NCBI GenBank assembly: GCA_011959805.1
Contig: BLMC01000016.1
Location: forward strand, 1-48,244
From: Lachnospiraceae bacterium
GTDB lineage: Bacteria; Bacillota; Clostridia; Lachnospirales; Lachnospiraceae
Length of the DNA: 48,244 nucleotides
Direction: 5' to 3'
Shown: piece by piece, positions 1 through 8,048 of the stretch
Layout of the letters: each line of letters begins with the position of its first letter
Numbering within the stretch: the first letter of the stretch is position 1
Program-made: the position numbers and the translations under genes
Notes under the pieces: generated by a model
Database searches by the model: none
What the model saw: the letters and a program-made list of their open reading frames with translations, nothing else
What the model was told of the DNA's origin: nothing

Positions 1-921
1 GTCGTCGTTGTGTAGGATATCGTTACATCAAAGACGACAGAGGTTGAAGGCGGAGAACTTGAATCGGCAAGTTCCTATACGATTGCAGGAGTGAAGAATA
101 ACTATATGACAATAAGCAACCTTTCAATGATAACAGGAGAATTTTTGACCAATGAAAATGATGAAAACAAGGAAAAATATTGTGTGCTTGGCTATTCCAT
201 AGCAAAGGAGATTTTTGGAAGTGTCTATGCTGCATATGATGACGTGGTTTATATTGATGCAAGACCATATGTAGTGACTGGTGTGCTTAAGGAAATGGGA
301 AGTGTGTCATCTGGTATCAGCCCAGATATGACTATTTTTATTCCATATGAGACAGGCGTAAAGTATATTACAGGACAGAATATCAATCCGACTATCACCG
401 TGATTTCTGCGGATATCAATCGTGTTGATATGGTGATTGAAAATATCAAAACTGTTCTTGCCGACAGCTATGCAAACGCGGAATTTACTATTTCTGATGC
501 GGGAACTAAGATGGAAGCGGCGTCAAAATCCAATGATACATTACAGCTTTTGCTTATTGCGATGGCAGTAATTGTGTTTATTGTAGGTGGAATTGGTATT
601 ATGAATGTGCTTTTTGTGTCTGTGAAGGAGCGAACAAATGAAATTGGCATTCTAAAAGCGCTCGGCTGCTCCAAACGTGATATTCTTTTGGAATTTTTAT
701 TTGAGGCATGTTTTATGAGTTTTATAGGTTCGATTCTCGGTGTACTTGTCGCATTTGGCATTACGCCTGTGATAGAAAGTTTTTCTGTCAGAGTAGAATT
801 ATCTACACAAGGTGCGCTGTTGTCGCTTGCATTTGGAGTGATAACAGGTACAATTTTTGGATTTTATCCCGCATATAAAGCATCGTCGCTCATACCTGTT
901 GTGGCACTGAATCAAGAGTAG
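1..921 (+). CDS. MacB/FtsX-type ABC transporter permease, 5' part missing
   Basis: C-terminal part of a MacB-family permease. The frame is open from base 16, and the part from the first ATG (91) is 276 residues; full family members are about 400. The first ~130 residues from that ATG are the extracytoplasmic domain. Then comes a membrane segment around LLIAMAVIVFIVGGIGIMNV, the cytoplasmic motif VKERTNEIGILKALGCSKRD that is typical of FtsX/MacB permeases, two more hydrophobic segments, and the usual end FYPAYKASSLIPVVALN. The N-terminal helix and part of the periplasmic-type domain lie before the window or are lost. In this frame codon 5 (bases 13-15) is TAG, so the gene may be interrupted, or the first bases may be contig-end error. 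A secreted protein and the matching ATPase follow. The substrate cannot be told; family members export peptides, antibiotics or lipoproteins. Family call is firm; completeness is not. Confidence 0.85.
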
Positions 922-941
922 GAAATAAAAAAGGAGAAAAA

Positions 942-1673
942 ATGAAGAAGTGTGTAAACAAAAAAGGTTTAATTATTATTTTATTAATTCTACTTGTAAT
1001 GGTAGGTGCTTGTTATCTATACTTGCCACAGGCTTATGCGGCTGATGAAAAAAATCAGGAACTTGTATTGGAAGAAGGGCAAGAGTATACATTTGCAGAA
1101 ATCACTTCTCTGTCAGGCAATGAAATGGAGTATATTATCCTTGATGCGCAGGTGATAGATTCCAATGATTTGCAAAAAAAAGACAGTGGGCGAAAAGAGC
1201 GTGGTGCCAATGAAAATGTTAGAGGTGAAAGGCGAGGCGTGGCACAAGACCAGCAAATGCAAACAACGAATGAAATAGCATATAATGTAGAAAGTATGCC
1301 AACAATTAGCGAAAATCCTAAAATAAGCAGTATGCCAATGACAGGGGAAAGACCAGATATAGGGGAAATGCCAGACATGGGAAGTATGTCAGATGTAAAT
1401 CGAATACCCAATATGGGAAATATACAGACAACCGATGTACAAAAAACTTCTACGAAAGATAAAGCAAATCGTGTTCAAGAAGGTACCATCATAAATTATG
1501 CAAAAACAGATGAGACAGGCCAAATGCAAATTCCCGTGGGTACAGAAGTAGAGACAAAACTTGGTACGATCACAACATTTTCGCGCCTGTCGAACGGAGA
1601 TATTATAAAAATGCTTCTACAAAAAGATGATACTGGCAACAAGGTATTGATGAAAATATGGATTGTGGAATAG
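942..1673 (+). CDS. secreted or membrane-anchored protein with Met/Pro-rich low-complexity stretch
   Basis: 243 residues, preceded by a strong AAGGAG site 20 bases after the permease stop. The N-terminus is basic (MKKCVNKKG), then a hydrophobic helix, then YAADE, which could be a signal-peptidase site; the protein is therefore exported or anchored. Residues ~80-150 are hydrophilic and low in complexity, with repeated short units such as SMPMTGERPDIGEMPDMGSM. The last ~70 residues (INYAKTDETGQMQIPVGTEV and onward) resemble the beta-strand regions of membrane-fusion or adaptor proteins, but I recognise no named domain. It lies between the ABC permease and ATPase genes, so it is probably an extracytoplasmic partner of that exporter. 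This is inferred from position only. Confidence 0.75.
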   Translation: MKKCVNKKGLIIILLILLVMVGACYLYLPQAYAADEKNQELVLEEGQEYTFAEITSLSGNEMEYIILDAQVIDSNDLQKKDSGRKERGANENVRGERRGVAQDQQMQTTNEIAYNVESMPTISENPKISSMPMTGERPDIGEMPDMGSMSDVNRIPNMGNIQTTDVQKTSTKDKANRVQEGTIINYAKTDETGQMQIPVGTEVETKLGTITTFSRLSNGDIIKMLLQKDDTGNKVLMKIWIVE

Positions 1674-1684
1674 GGGCGTATGTT

Positions 1685-2371
1685 ATGGAAGAAAAGATTA
1701 TAGATATAAAGGATGTGAATAAAGGCTATAGACTTGGCGACGATATGGTTCCTGTTCTAAAGGATATTAATTTTACAGTTAAAAAGGGAGATTTTGTGGC
1801 AATTCTTGGTCCATCTGGTTCAGGCAAGACGACGCTCATGAACATTATTGGTTGTATGGATGTGTTAGATTCCGGTGAATATTATCTCAATGGAAGAGCA
1901 ATACACAATACTAAGGAAAGCGAGATGACAGAAGTGCGCAACAAAGAGATTGGATTTGTTTTTCAGAATTATCAGTTAATTCCAACTTATAATGTAATGC
2001 AAAATATCATGATGCCTTTGCTGATACGCGGTATGAGACATAGAGAGGCAAAAAGGCAATGCAGTGAGATTGTAAAACTTTTGGGCATTGCGCATAGACT
2101 TGACCACAGACCAAATGAGCTTTCCGGTGGTCAGAAACAGCGTGTCTCTATTGCAAGAGCTTTAGCTAGTGAACCAGCGATTCTTCTTGCTGATGAGCCA
2201 ACAGGAGCACTTGACAGTGCAAGTGGTCAGGAAGTATTAAAGCTTTTTGGCAATCTGAACCAACTGGGAAATACGATTGTTATGATTACACATGATTTGG
2301 AAGTAGCAAAAGCGGCGCAACGCATTGTGCGTATTGTAGATGGGTGTCTCTCAGAATATGAGGAAACATAG
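1685..2371 (+). CDS. MacB/LolD-type ABC transporter ATP-binding protein
   Basis: 228 residues from ATG 1685, the start that gives the usual MacB/LolD N-terminus (MEEKIIDIKDVNKGY). An in-frame ATG at 1658 would add nine residues and overlap the previous gene. It shows a Walker A GPSGSGKTT, a Q-loop in FVFQNYQLIP, the signature LSGGQKQR, a Walker B ILLADEP, a D-loop GALDSASG and the switch histidine in MITHDLE. It hydrolyses ATP to drive the permease encoded just upstream. The order permease, secreted protein, ATPase is the reverse of the common order for MacAB-like systems. A spacer of about 620 bases follows, with a terminator at 2608. Confidence 0.95.
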   Translation: MEEKIIDIKDVNKGYRLGDDMVPVLKDINFTVKKGDFVAILGPSGSGKTTLMNIIGCMDVLDSGEYYLNGRAIHNTKESEMTEVRNKEIGFVFQNYQLIPTYNVMQNIMMPLLIRGMRHREAKRQCSEIVKLLGIAHRLDHRPNELSGGQKQRVSIARALASEPAILLADEPTGALDSASGQEVLKLFGNLNQLGNTIVMITHDLEVAKAAQRIVRIVDGCLSEYEET

Positions 2372-2607
2372 ATAGATTTGATAATATTCGTCGTTAGCCA
2401 TAATTAGATTTTTTGTGTAGTTAGGTGAAGAGTATAATAAGGTAGTATGTGTTATCTTAAAGGTTATAAAACAAAGATAATTTTTTATAGCGCTATTATA
2501 GCCTTTTTACCATAAATACAATGTTAATTGCAGTTGGTACATTCATAAGATTCTTGCCAGAGAATTTGGATATAAATTTTATATAACAATTACTAAGAAT
2601 AAGATAC
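2372..2607. other. intergenic stretch, no supported gene
   Basis: AT-rich spacer after the ABC operon. At 2461-2505 bases GGTTATAA and TTATAGCC can pair across a 26-base loop and are followed by five T, a possible weak terminator. A 21-codon reading frame begins at ATG 2521 (MLIAVGTFIRFLPENLDINF) without a ribosome site. It may be a gene remnant, but I do not call it. Confidence 0.4.
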
Positions 2608-2652
2608 AGAGCCGACAAACTTATGAAGAATCACAGTTTATCGGCTCTTTTT
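2608..2652 (+). terminator. rho-independent terminator
   Basis: AGAGCCGA pairs with TCGGCTCT, extended inside by AAAC/GTTT after a one-base mismatch. The stem is followed by a run of T. It is the first structure of the terminator-linked repeat at 2653. Confidence 0.85.
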
Positions 2653-2726
2653 ACGCGCAGACCCATGCAGCAGAAATAAGCCACTAAAGCGGCACATGGG
2701 TCGCGCACAAGTAGGAAAATCGTTTA
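2653..2726 (+). repeat. terminator-linked structured repeat, copy F
   Basis: Member of a dispersed family that starts at the T-tract of a terminator. This copy has an outer stem GCGC-A-GACCCATG pairing with CATGGGTC-GCGC (one bulged A). It encloses a small hairpin at 2680-2693, in which GCC and GGC pair around a TAAA loop. After it comes GCGCACAAGTAGG, shared with copy E at 33700. Other copies are at 4172, 5752, 27226, 30200 and 33648. Confidence 0.65.
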
Positions 2727-2762
2727 TAAAAAAATAATAGTAAATTAGAGGTATTTGTGTTA

Positions 2763-2781
2763 TGCTAAAGTATACTTAGCA
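2763..2781. promoter_or_regulatory. palindromic operator candidate upstream of the ROK gene
   Basis: TGCTAAAGTATACTTAGCA is a dyad: TGCT/AGCA outside, AAGTA/TACTT inside, with one unpaired A. It lies about 215 bases before the ROK start in otherwise AT-rich DNA. ROK repressors bind such dyads and often control their own gene, so autoregulation is plausible. It is not repeated in front of the dehydrogenase or transporter gene. Confidence 0.4.
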
Positions 2782-2807
2782 AAATACTTTTACAAAGTGT
2801 AGGATTC

Positions 2808-2880
2808 GTGTGAAGTCAAAGATTTTACAATCCTGATTTAAGCGTTTGCTAAAGCGACGAATTGAGAGTTCGTATGAAGC
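2808..2880 (+). repeat. GTGTGAAA/TTTCACAC palindromic element, copy 1 (degenerate)
   Basis: GTGTGAA at 2808, TTTTACAATCCTGATTT at 2823, a small hairpin with a TAAA loop near 2848-2860, and GAGAGTTCGTATGAA at the end. The order matches the copies at 12727 and 48111, but the inner stem is weak and the outer arms have diverged. Confidence 0.55.
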
Positions 2881-2996
2881 TTAAGTTATCTGAATTAGGC
2901 AAAATATGATTTAAGATGTAGGAAGTTTCGCTCACAAAAACAAAGAACAGCATTTTATCATTACTTGAGTTGTTGATAGTGCCATGGAGGGTTGCA

Positions 2997-4115
2997 ATGG
3001 AAAAGAAAAAGATAACAAATATAGAAGTGAAGAGAAAAAACCGGAATGATGTGTTTCGGTACATATGTAAAAATAATATGGTGTCAAACCCAGATATCGC
3101 TTACGCTTTGAAGATGAGCCTTCCAACAGCAACTCAGATTACGAAGGAACTGATAGAGGAAGGGCTAGTAGAAGAAAGGGGCGCGTTGGAATCCACAGGA
3201 GGAAGAAGAGCAAAAGCGTTGGCTGTATCTGAAAATGTAGGCAACGCCGTAGGATTGGACATTACAAAAAACCATATCAGTTTGGTTTTTACGAATTTGA
3301 CTGGTGAGATTTTAAAATACGAGCGTATTTTTTTGCCATATGTGGCAGAAGATGCTTATTATCGTGAAGTAAATGATAAGTTGGAAGCTTTTCTGGATGA
3401 AAATGGATGCAGTGCACAAAAGATTTTGGGGATTGGGATTTCTTTTCCAGGAATTATTGATCTTGACAAAGAATTGATTACGGATTCTCGTGTATTGGAT
3501 GTGAAGTTTCTGCCATTTGTTTCTATAAGTAGTTTTTTTGATTATCCCTGTTATTTTTTGAATGATGCAAATGCGGGTGCTTATGCGGAGGGGATACAAT
3601 CAGAAAGTATGGAGCGCTTTTTCTATCTGTCGCTGAGCAATACGGTGGGAGGTGCCGTATATAGTAACCACAGACTGGAACAGGGGAAAAACTTTCGTTG
3701 TGGGGAAGTAGGGCATATGACCATTGTACCAGATGGAGAAAACTGTTACTGTGGGAAACAGGGGTGCTTAGATGCGTACTGTTGTGCAAAGTGTCTCTCA
3801 GATGGGAAACTTGAGGATTTTTTTGACCGACTAGAAAAAGGAGAACAGGAAGCAGTCCAATTGTGGGACAGATACACAACTTACCTTGCAATTGCCGTCA
3901 ATAATATTCATATGGTTCTCGACTGTGATATTGTTCTTGGAGGGTATGTAGGTAGTTACATGGGAGAACATATACAGGATATACGAGATAAGGTATCGGG
4001 AAGAAATACATTTGCAGAGGGAGGTTCTTTTGTAAAGCCCTGTCGCCATAAGACGGGAGCCGCTGCTTTGGGAGCCGCTCTGAAAATAATAGAGTTGTTT
4101 ATGGAACAAGTTTAA
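2997..4115 (+). CDS. ROK-family transcriptional repressor (XylR/NagC type)
   Basis: 372 residues from ATG 2997, which has GGAGG six bases upstream; the longer frame from TTG 2970 has no such site. Residues ~8-70 form a winged helix-turn-helix (DVFRYICKNNMVSNPDIAYALKMS), with the wing ending at TGGRRAKAL. The ROK sugar-kinase fold follows: phosphate-binding GLDITKNHISLVFTNLTGEI, GIGISFPGIID, NDANAGAYAE, a glycine-rich LSNTVGGAVY, and the zinc motif GHM...CYCGKQGCLDAYC. Such proteins repress sugar-catabolic genes and release DNA when sugar is bound. The genes downstream, a polyol dehydrogenase and a GPH transporter, are the likely targets. The inducer cannot be told from sequence. It has its own terminator at 4147. 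Confidence 0.92.
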   Translation: MEKKKITNIEVKRKNRNDVFRYICKNNMVSNPDIAYALKMSLPTATQITKELIEEGLVEERGALESTGGRRAKALAVSENVGNAVGLDITKNHISLVFTNLTGEILKYERIFLPYVAEDAYYREVNDKLEAFLDENGCSAQKILGIGISFPGIIDLDKELITDSRVLDVKFLPFVSISSFFDYPCYFLNDANAGAYAEGIQSESMERFFYLSLSNTVGGAVYSNHRLEQGKNFRCGEVGHMTIVPDGENCYCGKQGCLDAYCCAKCLSDGKLEDFFDRLEKGEQEAVQLWDRYTTYLAIAVNNIHMVLDCDIVLGGYVGSYMGEHIQDIRDKVSGRNTFAEGGSFVKPCRHKTGAAALGAALKIIELFMEQV

Positions 4116-4146
4116 TATTTTTGCTTCTATATAGTTTTAACGTTTG

Positions 4147-4174
4147 GAGATTCCAGCAATGGAGTCTCTTTTTT
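4147..4174 (+). terminator. rho-independent terminator (twin of the one at 5726)
   Basis: GAGATTCCA, a GCAA tetraloop and TGGAGTCTC (one G-T pair), followed by T6. Stem and loop are identical to those at 5726-5747. Confidence 0.92.
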
Positions 4175-4275
4175 ATGCACACGGGCATCCAAGTGAAATT
4201 TGTCAACAAAAGCTGACGATGCTCGGCGCGCGTAAAAAAAGAATCCCCTACTCGACTGCACACAGATACCAAAGA
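4172..4275 (+). repeat. terminator-linked structured repeat, copy A
   Basis: Begins TTTATGCACACGGGC at the terminator T-tract. A hairpin at 4202-4217 pairs GTCA with TGAC (plus an inner C-G) around AAAA. GCTCGGCGCG follows, then a decayed second hairpin (GTAAAA...CCCTAC), then CTCGACTGCACAC and ATACCAAAG. Same order as copies B and C. Confidence 0.7.
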
Positions 4276-4362
4276 GCTTTAAATTTAATTGTATATTATG
4301 TATATAAATAGAATAAGAGTTTTAGAGGAAAATAACAAAAAATTTGATTTTAGAATAAAGTG

Positions 4363-4391
4363 TTGACAAATTTATCAAGTGAATATAAAAT
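4363..4391 (+). promoter_or_regulatory. promoter for the dehydrogenase transcript
   Basis: TTGACA at 4363-4368, a 17-base spacer and TAAAAT at 4386-4391. The homologous cassette B has the same arrangement at 5998-6026. Confidence 0.75.
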
Positions 4392-4456
4392 TAAATACAT
4401 AATAAAAATATTTAACAAAGTAATAAATAAAGAGCAAAATATAATAAGCGCAAACA

Positions 4457-4522
4457 ATGAAAACAAAAACGATGGATGCAATGACTGCACAGAATAAGAT
4501 TAATAATGTAGATGTGTTATAG
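4457..4522 (+). pseudogene. 21-codon leader ORF, remnant of a small gene
   Basis: MKTKTMDAMTAQNKINNVDV plus L, then TAG. It aligns codon by codon with the start of the frame at 6091: 13 of 21 residues are identical. The ribosome site that copy B has (AAGGAGG) is altered to TAAG here, and the frame stops where copy B continues with RIKEL. I read it as a truncated copy of the same small gene. It could also be a short leader peptide. Confidence 0.45.
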
Positions 4523-4621
4523 AGGTGCGAAAGTCTTTGCGGCAAGAAATATTGATAAAGAAACATTAATAAACAAACTCTTTATAACAACTATTTTTCA
4601 TGAAAAAAGGAGGATATTATC

Positions 4622-5671
4622 ATGGAAGGAAAAATGAAAACAGCAGTTATGCTAGGAATTGGAAAAATGGGATTTGAGGAAAGGGATATCCCCAAAGCAA
4701 AGGACAATGAAGTGCTTGTGAAGTTGGAGTATGTGGGTATCTGCGGAAGTGACCTACATTATTATGAGACAGGAGCAATCGGGGATTATGTGGTAAAACC
4801 GCCCTTCGTGCTTGGACATGAGCCAGGAGGAACTGTTGTGGAGGTTGGAAAGGATGTAAAGCATCTGAAAGTCGGTGACAGGGTTGCATTGGAACCTGGA
4901 AAGACCTGTGGACACTGTGAGTTCTGTAAGACAGGAAATTACAATCTCTGTCCAGATGTTATTTTTTTCGCAACGCCGCCTGTAGATGGGGTATTTCAGG
5001 AATATGTGGCACATGAGGCAGACCTTTGCTTTAAGTTGCCAGATAATGTGAGCACGATGGAAGGCGCTTTAATTGAGCCTTTAGCAGTGGGTTTCCATGC
5101 AGCGATGCAGGGCGGCGCAAGAGCAGGACAGACAGCGGTGGTCATGGGAGCAGGCTGTATTGGTTTGGTGACAATGATGGCGTTAAAAGCAATGGGGGTG
5201 TCAAAGGTGTACGTGGTGGATATCATGGAAAAGCGCCTTCAAAAAGCGCTAGATTTGGGAGCAGACGGTGTAATTAATGCAAGTGAAACCGATGCAGTGG
5301 AAGAAGTAAGAAAATTGACAGATGGCAAGGGTTGTGACCTTGCAGTGGAGACCGCGGGTACACAGGTTACTACCGTCCAGACAATCCACATGACAAAGAA
5401 AGGCGCGACAATTGTGTTGGTAGGTTACAGTAAGAGTGGGGAAATGACACTGCCTATGAGCCTTGCACTGGATAAAGAGCTGACATTCAAGACTATATTC
5501 CGCTATCGCCATATTTATCCGATGGCAATCGAGGCAGTTGCAGCAGGAAAAGTGAATCTGAAAGGCATTGTGACAAATGTGTTTAGTCTTGATGAAGCAC
5601 AGAAGGCTATGGATTACAGTATAAATAACAAGGCGGATATTGTAAAAGCAGTGATACGTATTGCAGAGTAA
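4622..5671 (+). CDS. zinc-dependent polyol dehydrogenase (sorbitol/xylitol dehydrogenase type)
   Basis: 349 residues, the normal length of medium-chain zinc alcohol dehydrogenases; AGGAGG lies eight bases before the ATG. The catalytic zinc site is seen as [18 protein letters not shown] and [12 protein letters not shown]. The structural zinc site is the four-cysteine run [15 protein letters not shown]. The NAD fold begins near residue 170 with [20 protein letters not shown], followed by an acidic residue in [10 protein letters not shown], which favours NAD over NADP. It oxidises a polyol such as sorbitol or xylitol to the ketose in the cytoplasm. The ROK repressor upstream and the GPH transporter downstream support sugar or polyol use. 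The exact substrate is uncertain. A promoter at 4363 and a terminator at 5726 make it a single-gene transcript. Confidence 0.93.
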   Translation: MEGKMKTAVMLGIGKMGFEERDIPKAKDNEVLVKLEYVGICGSDLHYYETGAIGDYVVKPPFVLGHEPGGTVVEVGKDVKHLKVGDRVALEPGKTCGHCEFCKTGNYNLCPDVIFFATPPVDGVFQEYVAHEADLCFKLPDNVSTMEGALIEPLAVGFHAAMQGGARAGQTAVVMGAGCIGLVTMMALKAMGVSKVYVVDIMEKRLQKALDLGADGVINASETDAVEEVRKLTDGKGCDLAVETAGTQVTTVQTIHMTKKGATIVLVGYSKSGEMTLPMSLALDKELTFKTIFRYRHIYPMAIEAVAAGKVNLKGIVTNVFSLDEAQKAMDYSINNKADIVKAVIRIAE

Positions 5672-5725
5672 AAACTGTACAGTTTGGGGTAAACTGTAAA
5701 GGTATAATTCATAGTTTAATATTTA

Positions 5726-5754
5726 GAGATTCCAGCAATGGAGTCTCTTTTTTT
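5726..5754 (+). terminator. rho-independent terminator (twin of the one at 4147)
   Basis: GAGATTCCA-GCAA-TGGAGTCTC followed by T7. Same stem and loop as at 4147. Confidence 0.92.
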
Positions 5755-5905
5755 ATACGTACAGATATAAAAAAGAACTATGCAGTGAAAGCTGTCCACG
5801 TCCGGCGCGAGTAGGGAAAGGAAACTTTCCTACTCGATTGCACACGTCGATACAAAGGAAAATGCTATTAGTAATGCATCGGTGGCGTGGTAAGTATGAG
5901 AGAAG
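5752..5905 (+). repeat. terminator-linked structured repeat, copy B
   Basis: One of the two best preserved copies. Hairpin 1 at 5783-5794 is CAGT-GAAA-GCTG, followed by ACGTCCGGCGCGA. Hairpin 2 at 5811-5833 is GTAGGGAAAG, GAAA loop, CTTTCCTAC (one bulged G). Then CTCGATTGCACACG, then a third possible stem in which CGAT near 5847 pairs with ATCG near 5878. Copy C has all three parts with different stem bases. Confidence 0.72.
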
Positions 5906-5997
5906 GACATTCTCTTATTTGATTGTGTATTTTATATATAATTGCAATAAGAGTTTTGGATAAAATAACAAAAATATTCCTTTTTTAGAAAAAATCA

Positions 5998-6026
5998 TTG
6001 ACAAATATGACAAATAAATATAAAAT
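5998..6026 (+). promoter_or_regulatory. promoter for the transporter transcript
   Basis: TTGACA at 5998-6003, a 17-base spacer and TAAAAT at 6021-6026, homologous to the promoter at 4363. About 55 bases before it, the text AATAAGAGTTTT followed by AAAATAACAAAAA is also shared by both cassettes. Confidence 0.75.
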
Positions 6027-6090
6027 GAAATACATAATAAAACTATTTAACAAAGTAATAATTAAAGTATAAATATAAGGAGGGCAGACA

Positions 6091-6369
6091 ATTAAAAGGA
6101 AAACAGTAAAAGCAACGGCTGCGCAGAATAAGGTTGACAATGTGGATGTGTTACGCATAAAAGAATTGGTGAGGGACACAGGAAATCTTTATAACCTATA
6201 TGCAGGAGCAATTACAGGGCTACAGCATATGGGGATTTCTACAAATAATTTGGATGCAATATACGTTGAATGTAGAAATTTTGTTTTTTCTGTTTGGAAA
6301 AAACAATGTAAGATTTTTATGATTGTAGGATTGAATAAAGAGAAAATAAAATTTAGTTCATATCTATAG
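6091..6369 (+). pseudogene. small ORF with ATT in place of ATG; relic or leader protein
   Basis: An AAGGAGG site (6077-6083) stands at the right distance from 6091, but the codon there is ATT where the twin at 4457 has ATG. The frame then runs 92 codons to TAG 6369: KRKTVKATAAQNKVDNVDVL, then RIKELVRDTGNLYNLYAGAI and onward. The end (SVWKKQCKIFMIVGL) looks unrelated to the rest and may lie past a frameshift. Either translation starts at a rare ATT codon, or at GTG 6142, or the gene is dead. Codon-level agreement with the twin suggests it once coded for protein. Family not recognised. It ends 14 bases before the transporter gene. Confidence 0.4.
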
Positions 6370-6383
6370 TAAGGAGGATCGCA

Positions 6384-7754
6384 ATGGAACAAAAAAATAC
6401 GAATGTCAAAGTACCACTCATTAGCAAGATTGCCTATGGCATGGGGGATGTGGGATGTAATTTTAGTTGGATGTTTGTTGGGAATTTCCTAATGATATTT
6501 TATACTGATGTTTTTGGAATCGGAATGAGCGCGGTTGCAGGTCTGATGTTGTTTTCGCGGTTTTGGGATGCGATTAATGATCCGGTAATCGGAGGGCTAA
6601 GTGATAAAACACATACAAGATGGGGGAGATACCGCCCTTGGCTTTTAGTTGCGGCTCCTTTGACCGCGCTTGTGCTGATGCTGACTTTTTGGGCGCATCC
6701 TGATTGGTCGCCTACAGCAAAAATTATCTATATGGCAGTGACTTATTGTATTTTGGTGTTGGGTTATACCTGTGTCAATATCCCTTATGGAACACTGTGC
6801 GGCGCAATGACACAGAATATAGAAGAACGAGCAAAAATCAACACTTTTCGCTCAGTCAGTGCAATGATTGCTATTGGAATTATCAATATTATCACTGTCC
6901 CATTAATCGCAGCACTTGGCAAAGGAAATGATAGAAGAGGTTATCTTTTGATTGCTATTATATATGGATGTATTTTTGCAGCCTGTCACATCTTTTGCTT
7001 TGCAAAAACAAAGGAAGTTGTGGAAGTGCCTGAGAAAGAAAAAACATCGTTGAAGATACAACTGACATCTGTTGCCAAAAACAGACCTTATATGATTGCA
7101 GTGGCTGGACAATTTCTATTTGGAATAACACTTTATGGAAGGAATGCAGATGCGTTGTACTACTTTACTTATGTAGAAGGAAATCAGGCATTATTCAGTA
7201 CATATTCGCTTTTTATTATTGTTCCCTCGATTATTGGCGCTGCCTGCTTTCCAGTAGTATTTCGGCTGACAAACAATAAAGGACGTTCCGCCTCTATTTT
7301 TGCACTGCTGACGGGAATCAGTATGCTTTGTATGTACTTTTTTACAGCCGGAAAGTCGCCAATTCCTTTTTATCTGTTTTCGTGTCTGGCACAGTTCTTT
7401 TTCTCAGGATTTAACACAGCGATTTATGCAATTGTGCCGGATTGTGTGGAATATGGGGAATGGAAAACAGGTCTGCGCAATGACGGTTTTCAGTATGCTT
7501 TTATCTCATTGGGCAATAAAATCGGAATGGCGATTGGAACTTCTGTTTTGGCAGGTGTCTTAGGCAGTCTCGGATATGTCGCAAACCAGCAGCAGAACCC
7601 AGCTGTGTTGTCGGTGATTAAGCATTCATTTACGACGGTTCCTGGTGTGTTGTGGATTGTAACAGCGGCAGTTTTATATTTTTATCGCCTGAATAAAAAA
7701 GCGTACAACAAGATTGTGCAGGAAATTCAAGAAAGAAAAGGGCCAAAACAGTAA
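6384..7754 (+). CDS. GPH-family sugar:cation symporter (MFS)
   Basis: 456 residues with about twelve hydrophobic helices; AAGGAGG stands nine bases before ATG 6384. Family marks of the glycoside-pentoside-hexuronide group are visible: KIAYGMGDVGCNFSWMFVG near the start, AINDPVIGGLSDKTHTRWGRYRPWLL at the loop after helix 2, and DCVEYGEWKTGLRNDGFQYA in the second half. It imports a sugar, glycoside or polyol with Na+ or H+. Next to the polyol dehydrogenase and ROK repressor, it probably supplies that pathway. Substrate not determined. Confidence 0.92.
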   Translation: MEQKNTNVKVPLISKIAYGMGDVGCNFSWMFVGNFLMIFYTDVFGIGMSAVAGLMLFSRFWDAINDPVIGGLSDKTHTRWGRYRPWLLVAAPLTALVLMLTFWAHPDWSPTAKIIYMAVTYCILVLGYTCVNIPYGTLCGAMTQNIEERAKINTFRSVSAMIAIGIINIITVPLIAALGKGNDRRGYLLIAIIYGCIFAACHIFCFAKTKEVVEVPEKEKTSLKIQLTSVAKNRPYMIAVAGQFLFGITLYGRNADALYYFTYVEGNQALFSTYSLFIIVPSIIGAACFPVVFRLTNNKGRSASIFALLTGISMLCMYFFTAGKSPIPFYLFSCLAQFFFSGFNTAIYAIVPDCVEYGEWKTGLRNDGFQYAFISLGNKIGMAIGTSVLAGVLGSLGYVANQQQNPAVLSVIKHSFTTVPGVLWIVTAAVLYFYRLNKKAYNKIVQEIQERKGPKQ

Positions 7755-8048
7755 TAGTGCAAATAACAATCGGATATTTGAGATAAATCTGGATGAAGTG
7801 ATATACTGGCAATGCTTGTATACATAGGCTATCGGACTGCTTTTATCAAAAAAGTATAAGAGAACTACTATATATAAAGTAATATTTTGAAATACATTCT
7901 GGAGAAGATAAAAGAGGAGCTTGAAAGATAATCAAAAAATTGTTAGAATATTGATGAGTAAAAACGGGCAGACGGTTTTCTTTGCCTGTTTTTCAGTATG
8001 TCATAGAGAAATTAAATGGGATAAAGTACAGAAAGATGAGGTTAATAT
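7755..8048. other. spacer before mutS, no gene seen
   Basis: 294 AT-rich bases. I see no reading frame with a ribosome site and no repeat of the families above. The only clear structure is the terminator at 7962. Confidence 0.6.
7962..7993 (+). terminator. rho-independent terminator upstream of mutS
   Basis: AAACGGGCA pairs with TGCCTGTTT (one G-T pair) around a 12-base loop; the U-tract is TTTTT. It lies 208 bases after the transporter stop and 55 bases before mutS, so it separates the two units. Confidence 0.75.

Noticed and set aside
2970-2996. TTG start for the ROK repressor
   Set aside because: ATG 2997 has GGAGG at proper distance; TTG 2970 has none.
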